DNA from: Chitinophaga pinensis DSM 2588
GTDB lineage: Bacteria > Bacteroidota > Bacteroidia > Chitinophagales > Chitinophagaceae
NCBI RefSeq assembly: GCF_000024005.1
Contig: NC_013132.1
Span: 8,860,001 to 8,924,000, forward strand
Reading direction: 5' to 3'
Length of the DNA: 64,000 bases
Shown here: positions 17,376 through 27,509 of the stretch, in pieces
Numbering within the stretch: position 1 is the stretch's first letter
Layout of the letters: each line of letters begins with the position of its first letter
The notes under the pieces: generated by a model
Seen by the model: only the letters and a program-made list of their open reading frames with translations
Database searches by the model: none
What the model was told of the DNA's origin: nothing
Made by a program: the position numbers and the translations under genes

Positions 17376-17834
17376 TTAGTCCAGTATCCCAAGTCCGCTA
17401 TTCGTACTAAAAAGTTTTCCACGTTTGCTTTTAAGAATTACAAATCCATGCCCATGAGTCATCTTATAATAGAAATATATATAGTACTCATCTTTTTTCT
17501 CCCTTTGTACACCTGTAATCTGGTAGTCTGACACTCCCATATTTTTCAGCAATGAAGAGTCATGAACGATTTGCACCGGGCGTCCATTAACTTTGAGATC
17601 ACATGCGTCCCAAAATTTTTTAGTATCGATCACTCTGATAGGATCATTTAAATTTTCATGAAATCGAAAATGTTTAGTGATAGATGTGTCTGTCAATATT
17701 TTATACAACACCTCACATCTATCTTTACAGGGATTACATCTTGCAACCTTATGCTGGCTTGATGAAGTTAATGACATCCCTATTAAACAAATAATAAATA
17801 TTATAGCTGACTTTGAAATAGTATCAATACTCAT
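17376..17834 (-). CDS. Candidate immunity protein of the RHS toxin
   Basis: This 152-residue protein has a hydrophobic N-terminus (about 8-24, SAIIFIICLIGMSL) that looks like a signal peptide or anchor, a Cys-x-x-Cys-x3-Cys cluster (CNPCKDRC) and a mixed alpha/beta body. I recognise no family. The case for immunity is positional: its ATG overlaps the stop of the RHS toxin gene by 4 nt (ATGA), it is the last gene of the operon, and it is very AT-rich like the toxin tail. A periplasmic location would fit protection against a secreted toxin. It might instead be an unrelated export accessory. Confidence 0.55.
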   Translation of the reverse strand: MSIDTISKSAIIFIICLIGMSLTSSSQHKVARCNPCKDRCEVLYKILTDTSITKHFRFHENLNDPIRVIDTKKFWDACDLKVNGRPVQIVHDSSLLKNMGVSDYQITGVQREKKDEYYIYFYYKMTHGHGFVILKSKRGKLFSTNSGLGILD

Positions 17835-20800
17835 GGTAAAGTTGTTTTAACCTCCAGTTTTATGTTAGGGTTTCGGTCCATATAACTTTTAATGGTCTCT
17901 GCAGTTTGAGCATCTAATATATTAGGTAACATTTTCTTACCCTCTTCTGTCTGCTTCTTATCAGCTATCACATCATTGGCATATTTTATCATTTTCTCCC
18001 TTGGATTAGTATCTCCAAAACCCGGAGTTACAGGATCTGGCGCGCGGTACCCATCCTTTATAGGAGCCCATACCCAATCATCAAAATCAATACCTGGCTC
18101 TCCGCCATTAGTTCCATTTTTCAAATTTCCCCGATGTACTTCCTCATGAAGCAGTGTTCTGATAACCCAGTAGAATAATGCCTCTTGCTCTTCGGGTGGT
18201 GCTTTTTCAAACATAGCTACTAATTCTTCCCTGATCTCAATTGTCTCTCCTCTATCATCATCATGCGTGTATCCTCTTGCATAACGACTCGCCTCATCTT
18301 CATATGTACCTCCAGGATAAGGAACTATCTTTATAGTTGCACCCTTTCCCCAGGTAAAATCATTCTGTAGATCGGCCAGAGAAAGATAGCCAAATTTTGC
18401 ATATGCATCTACTAATTCCTGACTCTTCAACAAATTCGATATACCTGTTTTCAAATACTGAGTAAATTTAGGATACGTGCGCTCGTAGTCATGTGTTTTC
18501 TGCCCCGCTTTAGGTTTGGGAAATTTAAATCCACCTGCCACATCAATATTCAAAACAGGGTTATTGCCCCCGTAAACAAATGGCGACTCATTTGCGAATC
18601 TATCTACCAAAGGATCTGGGACAAACCATCTTCCTAATTGTACATCGTACATTCTTGCACCATAGTCCTCCCATTCCAGGCCACTTCCATCCGAAAACTC
18701 ATTATTGTGTATTTCTTTTCCATTGTATTTAATACGATTCTCCTGATAATTAGCTCCTTTCAAGGCATTGGAACTGATTCCGGCCATAACCATTCCATAT
18801 GGATAGTAATGCGTCTCTTCTAATAATGGGCCACTATTCAACGCTACAACAATATTATCAAAGAATACATCTTGTTGACTTTCATTACTTGTATATACAT
18901 ATAAAAAGCCACTTTTTTCTATCGCCATTCTATCTACACTTATATTCTGTAGTTCATCAGGATTTTCCTTTACCTGCCTTACACCACTATTTTTCTCAAC
19001 CATTTTAAAATCGTCATCAAACAATACAAAGTTTAAATAAGACTTAGGACGATAAAAAGACTGGATATTATTCTCTTTTTCCTTTAGACGTTGGTAATGA
19101 TTATTATAAAAATCACTGTTAAACGGAGTAGCGTTCGTGGCCACTGAAGAGAGGTGTGTGGAGCCCTCATCTGAGATGCTACCAAATACTTGTACAAGAC
19201 TTGCTAACATGTCCTCTAACGGTACATTTCGATTATTGTCTTGCGGCTCTTGAGACTTATAAAAGGCTTTCGCCCCAATCTTTACAGTATCTCCTGCCAT
19301 TACTCTTAATACCAGAGAAGGGCCTATTTTCCGTCCACCGTTTTTCGCATTAAGCTTTGCAACATATTTATTCTGAACAGCCGCATCATCTTGAGGGTAG
19401 CCTGATGGTTTTTCTGCCCGTGTCTCCTCTATATTGCCAAACAATGCTGTTTCTGTAGTAGCTGCAACGGTTTCCATTGTTGCTGCATACATCGTGAAAT
19501 CAGTCTGATCTGTTAATACGGTCCTTACGTTTCCCAAGTGGTCCTTTTCAAAATAGTCATACACATACGCAATAGGAGCTGCCGTTTTGTATACCGGCCG
19601 AATACGTCCTTCTTCATGACTGATCAGTTCAAGGCTATCCTTTTGGTAAATAAAGATACCAGCATAGTCAGTTACAACTGTTTTGGTACTACTGCCTGTA
19701 TTATCAACTACTGTTTTAGAAAGTTTATTACCGACCGCATCATATTGATATGTAATAGTACCTTTTCCTGTAATAGTAACTGATACTGGCAAATTCAAAT
19801 GATTATATGTAATAGAAGAGATCCGTTTATTTAAATCTGCGATCATGTTTCCATTAGCGTCATAAAAATAGTCTTTTGTAGTTGTATTACCATCTATGAA
19901 ATCTCCCAATCTAGCTGGTCGGGTAATAGACGAATCAATGTCCGTAACAGACAATAGTCTGTTACTATTGGAAGGATACGCATAAACAAGACTATCTATA
20001 GTCCTGCTAGTCGTACCTATCATACCTTTCTGCAACATTGTTTTGATATTACCATTCGCATCGTAACTCAAATTGGAAACAGAAAAATCTTTAGTACCCA
20101 GAACCCAGCTATTACCATTTCTCTGAGAAAAATCTGCTGCTATCAACTGATTATTTTTATCATAACTATAACCATAAGTCCACGCACTATCTGATCGGGT
20201 TTTCCATTTGACGCCAGCGATATTTCCATTATATTGATTAACCTTAAATCCATAATCATAGCTCAGTTCCAGCCCAAACCAATTGGAGGCAACATTTCCA
20301 CTATTGAGAAAGTTCTTGTTGATTCCTTGCAACCATCCCCGACTATTATATGTATAGTTTAGAGAATCAAGCATGCTTCCGGATGAAGTAACAGCAAGCC
20401 GTTTCAACCTAAGTTGTCCAATTTCATCATAACTATTTGACAGAATTATTCTCTCCTGACTTACGTCATCATTCAAACGTTTTCTTATTGTCAATAGACG
20501 GCCCATTGGATCATATGTCAAAGTCGTTAATACGGTCGTCTGAGCGGTGGGACTTTTGGGGTTCTGATGTCTTATATAAGTAGCTAATACAGATCCTTTA
20601 AAACTATACAAACTGGATGTAACATCTTTTCCTCCCAAATTATTCTCACTGACAACCTGTATTATCCGGCCTTTATCATTGTAATAAGTAGTTGTGGTCA
20701 GCCATTTCTCTGTACCCAACACCCTTATCTTAGTTCCCGTAAGCAGGCCGTTCACATTATCAGCTATTGGCCTTCTTTCCGGATAAAGTGTATCCGCAGC

Positions 20801-22273
20801 CTGTAATTTATTTGTATCAGGACCAACAAAAGCTAATTTATCTTTATAATTATAATTATCATAAAAATTATATGTCAAAGGTGTCAGTGCCGACGCAGGA
20901 ATATTAGGCAGAGGGTTATTAGCCACTACAGTTATTGTATCTCCCGCAAGCGCAGTACTAATCTCAGCGACAAATTCACCACCGGTACCAGAGTCAAACC
21001 CATCCAGCAAAGACACACTATTGGTTGCCGTATACAATGGGCTGCTATCATATTCATATACTGCAAGGTCTGCGTTGGCTGGAGCTATATAAGATATGGA
21101 TTGGGAAACAGATGCCGCATTCATACTTTTCTGCAAAGAATCAGCAGAGATCGTCTTTCTATAAAGACCTGTCATCACCGGACGATTCAATTCATCGTAG
21201 AAAGTCACCATCCATTCAGCCGGAGATTTAGCGCGTTGTATCGAATCTTGCGTAAATACCAACCGGTCACGTTTATCGTATACCATAAGTGTACGGCCCG
21301 ATCCAGGAGTTCTTTTCATGATTACGCGCTGACGAGTATCATATTGATACTGGAAACATAAACCAGTATCGACTGCAGCTGTTAATATCCAGTTGCTTTT
21401 GATTGCTTCTACACCCAAAGGTGGTATCACATAACGAAGATTTCCCAGATCATCGTAGACATTATACGTACAAAGCCACCCATAATATCCTGTAGCTGGA
21501 GCATTTCCGATTTGTACTTTCTTCAATATAACTTTATCGTCCTTGTCAGTATATACAATGGACTGATTGGCATTTTCATCAATAACTATATGCTTAGCCA
21601 ATTGTCCTGCGCCATAAATCGCCGTACTGACAGGCAACCCGCCTCCGATAGTCCAGATCCTTACAGAATCTTTCGCATCGTTTACCTGATATAGATTTTC
21701 AACTGGATGCGTACTCCAACTATTTCCGGGCGCATACTTCTTAATTGTCCTGTTCAGTGGAGAGGATTCAAATTCCGTTTTACTATAAAATATACTCTCC
21801 CCTACCATACCAGGATTAAATATGGCATTCTGGTAGAAAGTACTTTGTGCACTAAATGGATCAACCTTAAACTTACCATCTGATGATGCCTGATGCACAT
21901 AGGGAAGATAAGTATATTCCTCTCGACCGTAGGGATCGAACACATTCATTGAAACCATATCCCGACCATTTGGAGTGCTAGCCTTAGATACAATCTGCAC
22001 CGGCCGGCCAAGTCCATCTGAATATTGCGTCGTTTGTTTGACTTCTCTTAATATTCTAGTAGAGGATGCTACCGCTACGGTATCTTTTAAAGGAGCAGAT
22101 GGCTCCCAGGTACGGACATAATTCAATTTCGGATTAGTATATGCAGCTGGTTGGATGACTGGTGTAGCTGTTCCAAGTGTCCCCTGCGGTTTATTTTGCG
22201 CAGACACTGTGCTACTCCCCAATATGGACAGCACAGTCAGACTGGCTATAAAAAAATATGCTGACGACTTCAT
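17831..22273 (-). CDS. RHS-repeat polymorphic toxin with C-terminal zincin-like domain
   Basis: This 1480-residue secreted protein has a Sec signal peptide with cleavage near VSA-Q at 26. An N-terminal DUF6443-like segment begins QYSDGLGRPVQIVSK (about 80-95). YD/RHS repeats follow (YDPMGRL, YDANGNI, YDAVGNK and others), and the RHS core end reads EDYGARMYDVQLGRWFVPDPL (about 1202-1222). After the core, the unrelated tail (about 1250-1480) contains HEEVH at 1376-1380, a zinc-metallopeptidase motif preceded by a helix (YWVIRTLL). A swappable catalytic tail behind an RHS shell is the pattern of polymorphic toxins; protease activity is inference. The DNA is AT-rich with codon use unlike the flanks, which suggests transfer or fast evolution. 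Confidence 0.85.
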   Translation of the reverse strand: MKSSAYFFIASLTVLSILGSSTVSAQNKPQGTLGTATPVIQPAAYTNPKLNYVRTWEPSAPLKDTVAVASSTRILREVKQTTQYSDGLGRPVQIVSKASTPNGRDMVSMNVFDPYGREEYTYLPYVHQASSDGKFKVDPFSAQSTFYQNAIFNPGMVGESIFYSKTEFESSPLNRTIKKYAPGNSWSTHPVENLYQVNDAKDSVRIWTIGGGLPVSTAIYGAGQLAKHIVIDENANQSIVYTDKDDKVILKKVQIGNAPATGYYGWLCTYNVYDDLGNLRYVIPPLGVEAIKSNWILTAAVDTGLCFQYQYDTRQRVIMKRTPGSGRTLMVYDKRDRLVFTQDSIQRAKSPAEWMVTFYDELNRPVMTGLYRKTISADSLQKSMNAASVSQSISYIAPANADLAVYEYDSSPLYTATNSVSLLDGFDSGTGGEFVAEISTALAGDTITVVANNPLPNIPASALTPLTYNFYDNYNYKDKLAFVGPDTNKLQAADTLYPERRPIADNVNGLLTGTKIRVLGTEKWLTTTTYYNDKGRIIQVVSENNLGGKDVTSSLYSFKGSVLATYIRHQNPKSPTAQTTVLTTLTYDPMGRLLTIRKRLNDDVSQERIILSNSYDEIGQLRLKRLAVTSSGSMLDSLNYTYNSRGWLQGINKNFLNSGNVASNWFGLELSYDYGFKVNQYNGNIAGVKWKTRSDSAWTYGYSYDKNNQLIAADFSQRNGNSWVLGTKDFSVSNLSYDANGNIKTMLQKGMIGTTSRTIDSLVYAYPSNSNRLLSVTDIDSSITRPARLGDFIDGNTTTKDYFYDANGNMIADLNKRISSITYNHLNLPVSVTITGKGTITYQYDAVGNKLSKTVVDNTGSSTKTVVTDYAGIFIYQKDSLELISHEEGRIRPVYKTAAPIAYVYDYFEKDHLGNVRTVLTDQTDFTMYAATMETVAATTETALFGNIEETRAEKPSGYPQDDAAVQNKYVAKLNAKNGGRKIGPSLVLRVMAGDTVKIGAKAFYKSQEPQDNNRNVPLEDMLASLVQVFGSISDEGSTHLSSVATNATPFNSDFYNNHYQRLKEKENNIQSFYRPKSYLNFVLFDDDFKMVEKNSGVRQVKENPDELQNISVDRMAIEKSGFLYVYTSNESQQDVFFDNIVVALNSGPLLEETHYYPYGMVMAGISSNALKGANYQENRIKYNGKEIHNNEFSDGSGLEWEDYGARMYDVQLGRWFVPDPLVDRFANESPFVYGGNNPVLNIDVAGGFKFPKPKAGQKTHDYERTYPKFTQYLKTGISNLLKSQELVDAYAKFGYLSLADLQNDFTWGKGATIKIVPYPGGTYEDEASRYARGYTHDDDRGETIEIREELVAMFEKAPPEEQEALFYWVIRTLLHEEVHRGNLKNGTNGGEPGIDFDDWVWAPIKDGYRAPDPVTPGFGDTNPREKMIKYANDVIADKKQTEEGKKMLPNILDAQTAETIKSYMDRNPNIKLEVKTTLP

Positions 22274-22281
22274 AGGTTAAT

Positions 22282-25200
22282 TTATTTTGTAATAGGAACC
22301 TGATATTGATATTCCATTTGCTTAAGTATATTTCCATCCTGATCGCGGACTACAATCAAACGTCCTAAGACATCATATTCGTAATATATCGTTTTGCCAT
22401 TGGCATCCGTTTCACTAGTCATACCTACCATTGGCTTATAGGTATAAGTACATACCTTAGCTACAGTACCAGCTAATCCCGTTCTGATTTTATTAAGCTC
22501 CTCTCTAACACGAACATCCGTATAGCTCTGAGCGCTATCCAATAAAGACAGACTTACAAATGTCTTTACAATATCATAGGTGCTACCAGTCACTTTAGCT
22601 ACAGGATATTGTGATTTATATCCCCAGAGATACACATCCTTTACGTCATCGGCTTTACGCTGCTCAAGTATATTGCCATCATTGTCATATAAACTAAATT
22701 CAACCCTCTTTTCCAGGGGATTTCTTCTTGTCGACGTATACACAGCTGATGGAAATATTTTTGAATTTGGATATTGCACATAGCTCTGCTGAATAGTTCG
22801 CAGCAATATAGTATCACTATATTCCTTAGTAGCTATAGGTTTTCTCAGTACATTCGATGAGGTCAGTGCATTCAGGATAGGCAGCTGACCAACGATCAGA
22901 TCAGAAATCTGACCCGCTTGATGAGGATAAAAATACTCTGTTCGCTTTTGTATATTTCTGCTATCATTTTTCACTTCTCTATTCCTATATAAATAGATAG
23001 GATCATATGAAATTGCAGTCTGACTCGCCATATATCTGGTTGAATCCTCAGCATCAAACGTAGTATCGTTAATCTCTGTCAACTTATGTGAACCACAGTA
23101 TATATTATAGCTAATATGGGAGAACTTAGCTCCTACCTGTGGAGGATTACCGGCAATCACATCAAGTCCGCCACTAGCTGCATTATTATAATAATTTAAG
23201 AATGTCTGCGCAGCAGGTATAGTATCTGTATAATAGTCCATATACTTATTCTGCGTTCTGCTAAGTATATTATAACGACCATTCCTATAACGATAATTCG
23301 TAACCGATACTAACGATATAATCTTCCAATCGTCTTTCGGATCTGAATGCAAAGGGGTCATATTTACCCACATATCATTTTTTGAGTCTATGACATACTC
23401 ATACACGGTTTTTCCCAGTGTTTGGTTATTGACAGGATTCACTGTGTATTCCGTTACATAAGGATATAATACTGCTGCTCCGGAAGAGAAAGACATATCC
23501 AGGAATGGTTTTGAATTAACAGTTGCTATTCTCTGCAGATAATTATCAGATTGTCCTGACATCGTGGAATTCACATATTGAACAGATATAAAATTCGCTG
23601 TATAATTTTTATACTTTGTCTTTCCAATACCATTTTCATCAAGGCCATATCTATATACCTTAGTAATAGAATCTCTTCTATCACCTGTCGTATACTTTAT
23701 TTGTTTCACACGATATCCGCCCCCATAAATAGTTTTCGTATAATCTATAGAAGAAGCATACTGATTACTTTCAAAATCAAACTCAGCATAGCCACCTGTT
23801 GGATAGTAGAGGCGTTTTATGATACCCGGCACCATACGCGTCGGAGAAGTTTGTTCCTGCTGACTTCCAACTTCCACCCATCCACCTGCATTCTTCGGGG
23901 AACCATATAAGTTGGCAGGATCGGGGTTCTCAAGCAATGTGTTCCAAACAAAGTTGGCTACATAGTACATCAAATGCGGTATAACATATGCGCGTTTATT
24001 GTTTACAAACCCCCAAAAATCAGTATTATAATTACCATATACGCCAACACACTCTTCATCATTCTGTTTACTATATTCCATTCTATAAACAACAGGACTA
24101 GTCATATCGGATCCATACACTTTCACGGAATCCAGTCCATATCTCGTATTCAGGTTATCATAATAAGAAAAGGGCTGTTCATAACTGGCATGTTGTAGCG
24201 CGTGTTGAAACAGGCTTGCTCTTTTTACAAGTTGGGAACCTGCATATAAAAAAATGTTTGTCAACTGATTGTTCTCTGTATAGTAAAAGGAAACCCTTCC
24301 GCCTTTAAACCGGATCTCACTGAGTGGTAATTCCTGTGTTTGAACATCCGACATTACATTCGCAACGTGATCTGATCCATAATCCAGTCCAGCCCACGCA
24401 GCCTGCTCCCTTTGAGTACCAACATGAGAGCCACTAAGGCGAATCTTATATTCTGACTCACCAATTGCAAATTGTGGAAGAAGATCGAGCGGTTCATTAA
24501 CATAATAATTACCAGTCGTTACTCCGGAAGGTCTTAATACTGATGCACCGGTAGGAATTCCATCGGCAACGTTATATACGTTCTGATAAATATTCACAGG
24601 CTTACCAACACCACCAGGAATACTATTTGCTCCAACATACTCTATAAACTGCCACTGTATATTATAGTAGGGCATTGTGTAAGTAGTACGGGGATTGTAG
24701 TTAAATCGGATGGTATCCGATTTGTCATATGGAATGATCTCAGTAATCTTCCACGCAGACAAAGTAGTTGGTGACCCACCGCCTGAAAACTCTGTTACAA
24801 CACTTGTACCGGATGAATATTTTCCAAACTTATAAATGGTCCCGTCATCATCCGTAATCTGAAAAGTATTATCATCCGGGTGTGATATCTTCACTGCATC
24901 AAAAGAAACAGGTCTAAATGCGCCGGAACGATTATAAACAAACTGCCCACTTTTTGACAACAAAGAATAGTAAAAATCATCTGGCTGCTCATCATATGAG
25001 TACAGCGATGCTCCTAGTAAATAAGCCTCAGTATTCTGCCCGAATTGCGAATTAGCAGGGTATCCTGCATTGACGCCATCCATAATACCTTTGACTGACC
25101 GGGTAATTCCGAGATTGGGCGTCAATGTCCAGCCCCATCCCGGTCCTCCAGGTTGCTCGTTAGGTTTTAATTTCCCAATGTGATAACTCAATTGGAATGG

Positions 25201-25428
25201 CAGTGTTCCTGCCCTTGTCGGTACATCAAATAATGGAATAGTGATGTCCGGAGCTCCTGAAACATAGTCAACAGGATAATTCTGATACAACGCTATTGAG
25301 GCAGCCTCCGGGGAAGCAGAAACAATTTTACCCAACGTTGTACTTGGAGGTGTGACAGTCTGCGCAAACAGATCAGCACAAGAAACTTCAAACAGCATAA
25401 ATGCTGCAGTAAAAAATAAACTTCTCAT
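22282..25428 (-). CDS. Large secreted RHS-family shaft protein, partner of the toxin
   Basis: The 1048-residue protein has a signal peptide (MRSLFFTAAFMLFEVSC..., cleavage near LFA-Q at about 23). It opens with PDITIPLFDVPTRAGTLPFQLSYH and PGWGWTLTPNLGITR, a pattern shared by the N-termini of many Bacteroidota RHS/SpvB-like proteins. The body is rich in Tyr and beta-strands, and a YD-repeat signature sits at the C-terminus (YEYDVLGRLIVVRDQDGNIL). It has no toxin tail of its own and ends 8 nt before the toxin gene starts, so the two are co-transcribed and perhaps form one encapsulating shell, as TcB/TcC do. The ATG at 25428 is preferred over a GTG at 25479 because it puts the signal peptide first. 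Confidence 0.75.
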   Translation of the reverse strand: MRSLFFTAAFMLFEVSCADLFAQTVTPPSTTLGKIVSASPEAASIALYQNYPVDYVSGAPDITIPLFDVPTRAGTLPFQLSYHIGKLKPNEQPGGPGWGWTLTPNLGITRSVKGIMDGVNAGYPANSQFGQNTEAYLLGASLYSYDEQPDDFYYSLLSKSGQFVYNRSGAFRPVSFDAVKISHPDDNTFQITDDDGTIYKFGKYSSGTSVVTEFSGGGSPTTLSAWKITEIIPYDKSDTIRFNYNPRTTYTMPYYNIQWQFIEYVGANSIPGGVGKPVNIYQNVYNVADGIPTGASVLRPSGVTTGNYYVNEPLDLLPQFAIGESEYKIRLSGSHVGTQREQAAWAGLDYGSDHVANVMSDVQTQELPLSEIRFKGGRVSFYYTENNQLTNIFLYAGSQLVKRASLFQHALQHASYEQPFSYYDNLNTRYGLDSVKVYGSDMTSPVVYRMEYSKQNDEECVGVYGNYNTDFWGFVNNKRAYVIPHLMYYVANFVWNTLLENPDPANLYGSPKNAGGWVEVGSQQEQTSPTRMVPGIIKRLYYPTGGYAEFDFESNQYASSIDYTKTIYGGGYRVKQIKYTTGDRRDSITKVYRYGLDENGIGKTKYKNYTANFISVQYVNSTMSGQSDNYLQRIATVNSKPFLDMSFSSGAAVLYPYVTEYTVNPVNNQTLGKTVYEYVIDSKNDMWVNMTPLHSDPKDDWKIISLVSVTNYRYRNGRYNILSRTQNKYMDYYTDTIPAAQTFLNYYNNAASGGLDVIAGNPPQVGAKFSHISYNIYCGSHKLTEINDTTFDAEDSTRYMASQTAISYDPIYLYRNREVKNDSRNIQKRTEYFYPHQAGQISDLIVGQLPILNALTSSNVLRKPIATKEYSDTILLRTIQQSYVQYPNSKIFPSAVYTSTRRNPLEKRVEFSLYDNDGNILEQRKADDVKDVYLWGYKSQYPVAKVTGSTYDIVKTFVSLSLLDSAQSYTDVRVREELNKIRTGLAGTVAKVCTYTYKPMVGMTSETDANGKTIYYEYDVLGRLIVVRDQDGNILKQMEYQYQVPITK

Positions 25429-25899
25429 GTGGTTGATAAGAAAAGGTACAAGGAAACTAACCGTCAGTAAGCTTGACACTCACTATAATCATTTAATTAT
25501 ACTGTAGAACCATCGGTCCTTTAATATTTTTTGTTTTATCATGATAAAGTCTCAGATCATTTTCACGTCTGAAACATTCTTTTTCTCGTAGGGTTCAAAG
25601 ACACTCCTTTCTCAAACACGATTAAGGGGCAGTCAACAAACACCATTTACCATAGATAGTCATCCTTTTAATGAAAATTAAAGCCACTATGCAAGTACGA
25701 CATTTACTACGCATTGTATATGGCAAGATTGATTTTTTCACCTGACCATTTTCTACATACAAGTTTTCCTCCTCTACTCATAGCTCATAGCATTCAAAAA
25801 ATACTGAACAAACGTAAACAAAAAGAACAGAATGAACAGACAAAAAACAATCCTCCCCCCTTAAATTCGCTTTGTTATTCACCATATCATTCTTCATCC
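25429..25899. other. AT-rich intergenic region between the RHS operon and comM
   Basis: About 470 nt separate two divergent genes. It is AT-rich with short A runs. The open frame upstream of comM is continuous but low-complexity (Lys/Gln/Asn-rich) and is not counted as coding. No clear TAnnTTTG box for either gene could be fixed, although CGCTTTG (25868-25874) is a weak candidate for comM. Confidence 0.45.
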
Positions 25900-27444
25900 A
25901 TGATTGTTAAAACCATCGGCAGCGCCGTACAGGGCGTAGAAGCCATTTCCATTGTTATTGAAGTGGACGTATCACCCAAAGGCACACAATTCCACATTGT
26001 CGGCTTACCCGACAGCGCCGTCAAAGAAAGCGAACAACGGATAGAATCCGCTATCACAAATATTGGCTTCCGTTTTCCACGCTTCCGGACCGTCGTCAAC
26101 ATGGCACCTGCCAATATCCGTAAAGCAGGTTCCGCCTACGATCTGCCTATCGCGTTAGGACTACTCGCTGCTTCTGAACAGATAGACAGTACCGCCTTAT
26201 CACAATTCACCATCATGGGAGAACTATCCCTGGACGGCACTGTACAACCCATCCGCGGCGCTTTGCCTATTGCCATTCAGGCGCGTAAGGAAGGTTTCAG
26301 GGGACTGATCGTACCGGCATCCAATGCCAGAGAAGCTGCTATGGTGAATAACCTGGAAGTATATGGTGTCACTCATCTGCGGGAAGTGATCGACTTCTTA
26401 CTGGCACCGTCTACGCTGCAACCTGTTTATGTGGATACCAGGACAGAATTCGCCAATGCACATCATCAGTTTGATGTTGATTTCAACGACGTAAAGGGAC
26501 AATATACGATCAAACGTGCACTGGAAGTAGCAGCAGCCGGTGGACATAATGCATTGCTCATAGGACCTCCCGGCGCGGGAAAAACAATGCTGGCAAGACG
26601 TCTTTCGACTATCCTGCCGCCACTCAGTCTGCATGAAGCACTTGAAACCACTAAAATACATTCCGTTGCAGGAAAATTACCAGCCGATACTTCGCTTGTT
26701 ACGCAAAGACCTTTCCGCGCACCACATCATACCATCAGCCATACCGCGCTGATTGGCGGCGGTAGTATCCCGCAGCCGGGAGAAATATCACTGGCACATA
26801 ACGGTATCTTATTCCTGGATGAATTGCCTGAGTTCAGCAGACAAGCACTGGAAGTCATGCGTCAGCCACTGGAAGAAAGAAGGGTCTCTATTGCACGCGC
26901 AAAATTATCCGTGGACTTTCCCGCCAGCTTTACTTTGCTCGCATCTATGAATCCCTGCCCTTGTGGATTCTTTAATCATCCGGTAAAAGCCTGTACCTGT
27001 CTGCCAGGATCCGTACAACGCTATCTGAACAGGGTATCCGGTCCTTTAATGGATAGAATAGATCTGCACATAGAAGTCACACCCGTTCCGGTTGAATCCC
27101 TGCTGGACCACACCTATGGAGAGTCCAGTAAGGATATCAGGGAACGTGTAATTACGGCAAGAGAAATACAGACAGCCCGGTTCAACGGCTATAAGGGTAT
27201 TTACTGCAATGCACAGATGAATAGTCAACTGCTGAGAAAAGTATGCCGTTTAAACAGCGAAGGAGAAGACCTGTTGAAAAATGCAATGCAGAAACTCAAG
27301 TTATCAGCACGGGCATATGATCGCATTCTTAAAGTAAGCCGTACAGCAGCAGACCTGGAAGGCAGCGAGCATATTAAAACTGAACACCTGGCAGAGGCGA
27401 TCCATTGCAGGAGCCTTGACAGACAAGATTGGTGGGATAAATAG
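25900..27444 (+). CDS. comM: YifB/ComM family Mg-chelatase-like AAA+ ATPase
   Basis: The 514-residue protein has an N-terminal Lon-protease-like ChlI domain (1-170: GLPDSAVKESEQRI, NMAPANIRKAGSAYDLPIA). The AAA+ domain has a Walker A GPPGAGKT at 222-229, Walker B FLDELPEF, and a Cys-rich loop NPCPCGFFNHPVKACTC that probably binds a metal. A C-terminal Mg_chelatase_C region (LKLSARAYDRILKVSRTAADLEG) ends it. ComM homologues act as helicases that extend heteroduplexes during natural transformation in Vibrio and Haemophilus; whether this organism is competent is not shown here. The ATG at 25900 gives the family's normal N-terminus. Confidence 0.93.
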   Translation: MIVKTIGSAVQGVEAISIVIEVDVSPKGTQFHIVGLPDSAVKESEQRIESAITNIGFRFPRFRTVVNMAPANIRKAGSAYDLPIALGLLAASEQIDSTALSQFTIMGELSLDGTVQPIRGALPIAIQARKEGFRGLIVPASNAREAAMVNNLEVYGVTHLREVIDFLLAPSTLQPVYVDTRTEFANAHHQFDVDFNDVKGQYTIKRALEVAAAGGHNALLIGPPGAGKTMLARRLSTILPPLSLHEALETTKIHSVAGKLPADTSLVTQRPFRAPHHTISHTALIGGGSIPQPGEISLAHNGILFLDELPEFSRQALEVMRQPLEERRVSIARAKLSVDFPASFTLLASMNPCPCGFFNHPVKACTCLPGSVQRYLNRVSGPLMDRIDLHIEVTPVPVESLLDHTYGESSKDIRERVITAREIQTARFNGYKGIYCNAQMNSQLLRKVCRLNSEGEDLLKNAMQKLKLSARAYDRILKVSRTAADLEGSEHIKTEHLAEAIHCRSLDRQDWWDK

Positions 27445-27509
27445 TGCAGCGGTAGTACTCAGATGCAGAAATTTGATTAAAGGCCGATGAATGAAATAAT
27501 AAGGCATCA

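Noticed and set aside
23578..24198. Ile/Ser-rich plus-strand open frames within the RHS operon
   Set aside because: They are complements of Tyr/Asp-rich RHS coding sequence.
25714..25899. N-terminal extension of ComM
   Set aside because: Lys/Gln/Asn-rich, not seen in the family; the normal ComM N-terminus starts at the ATG at 25900.
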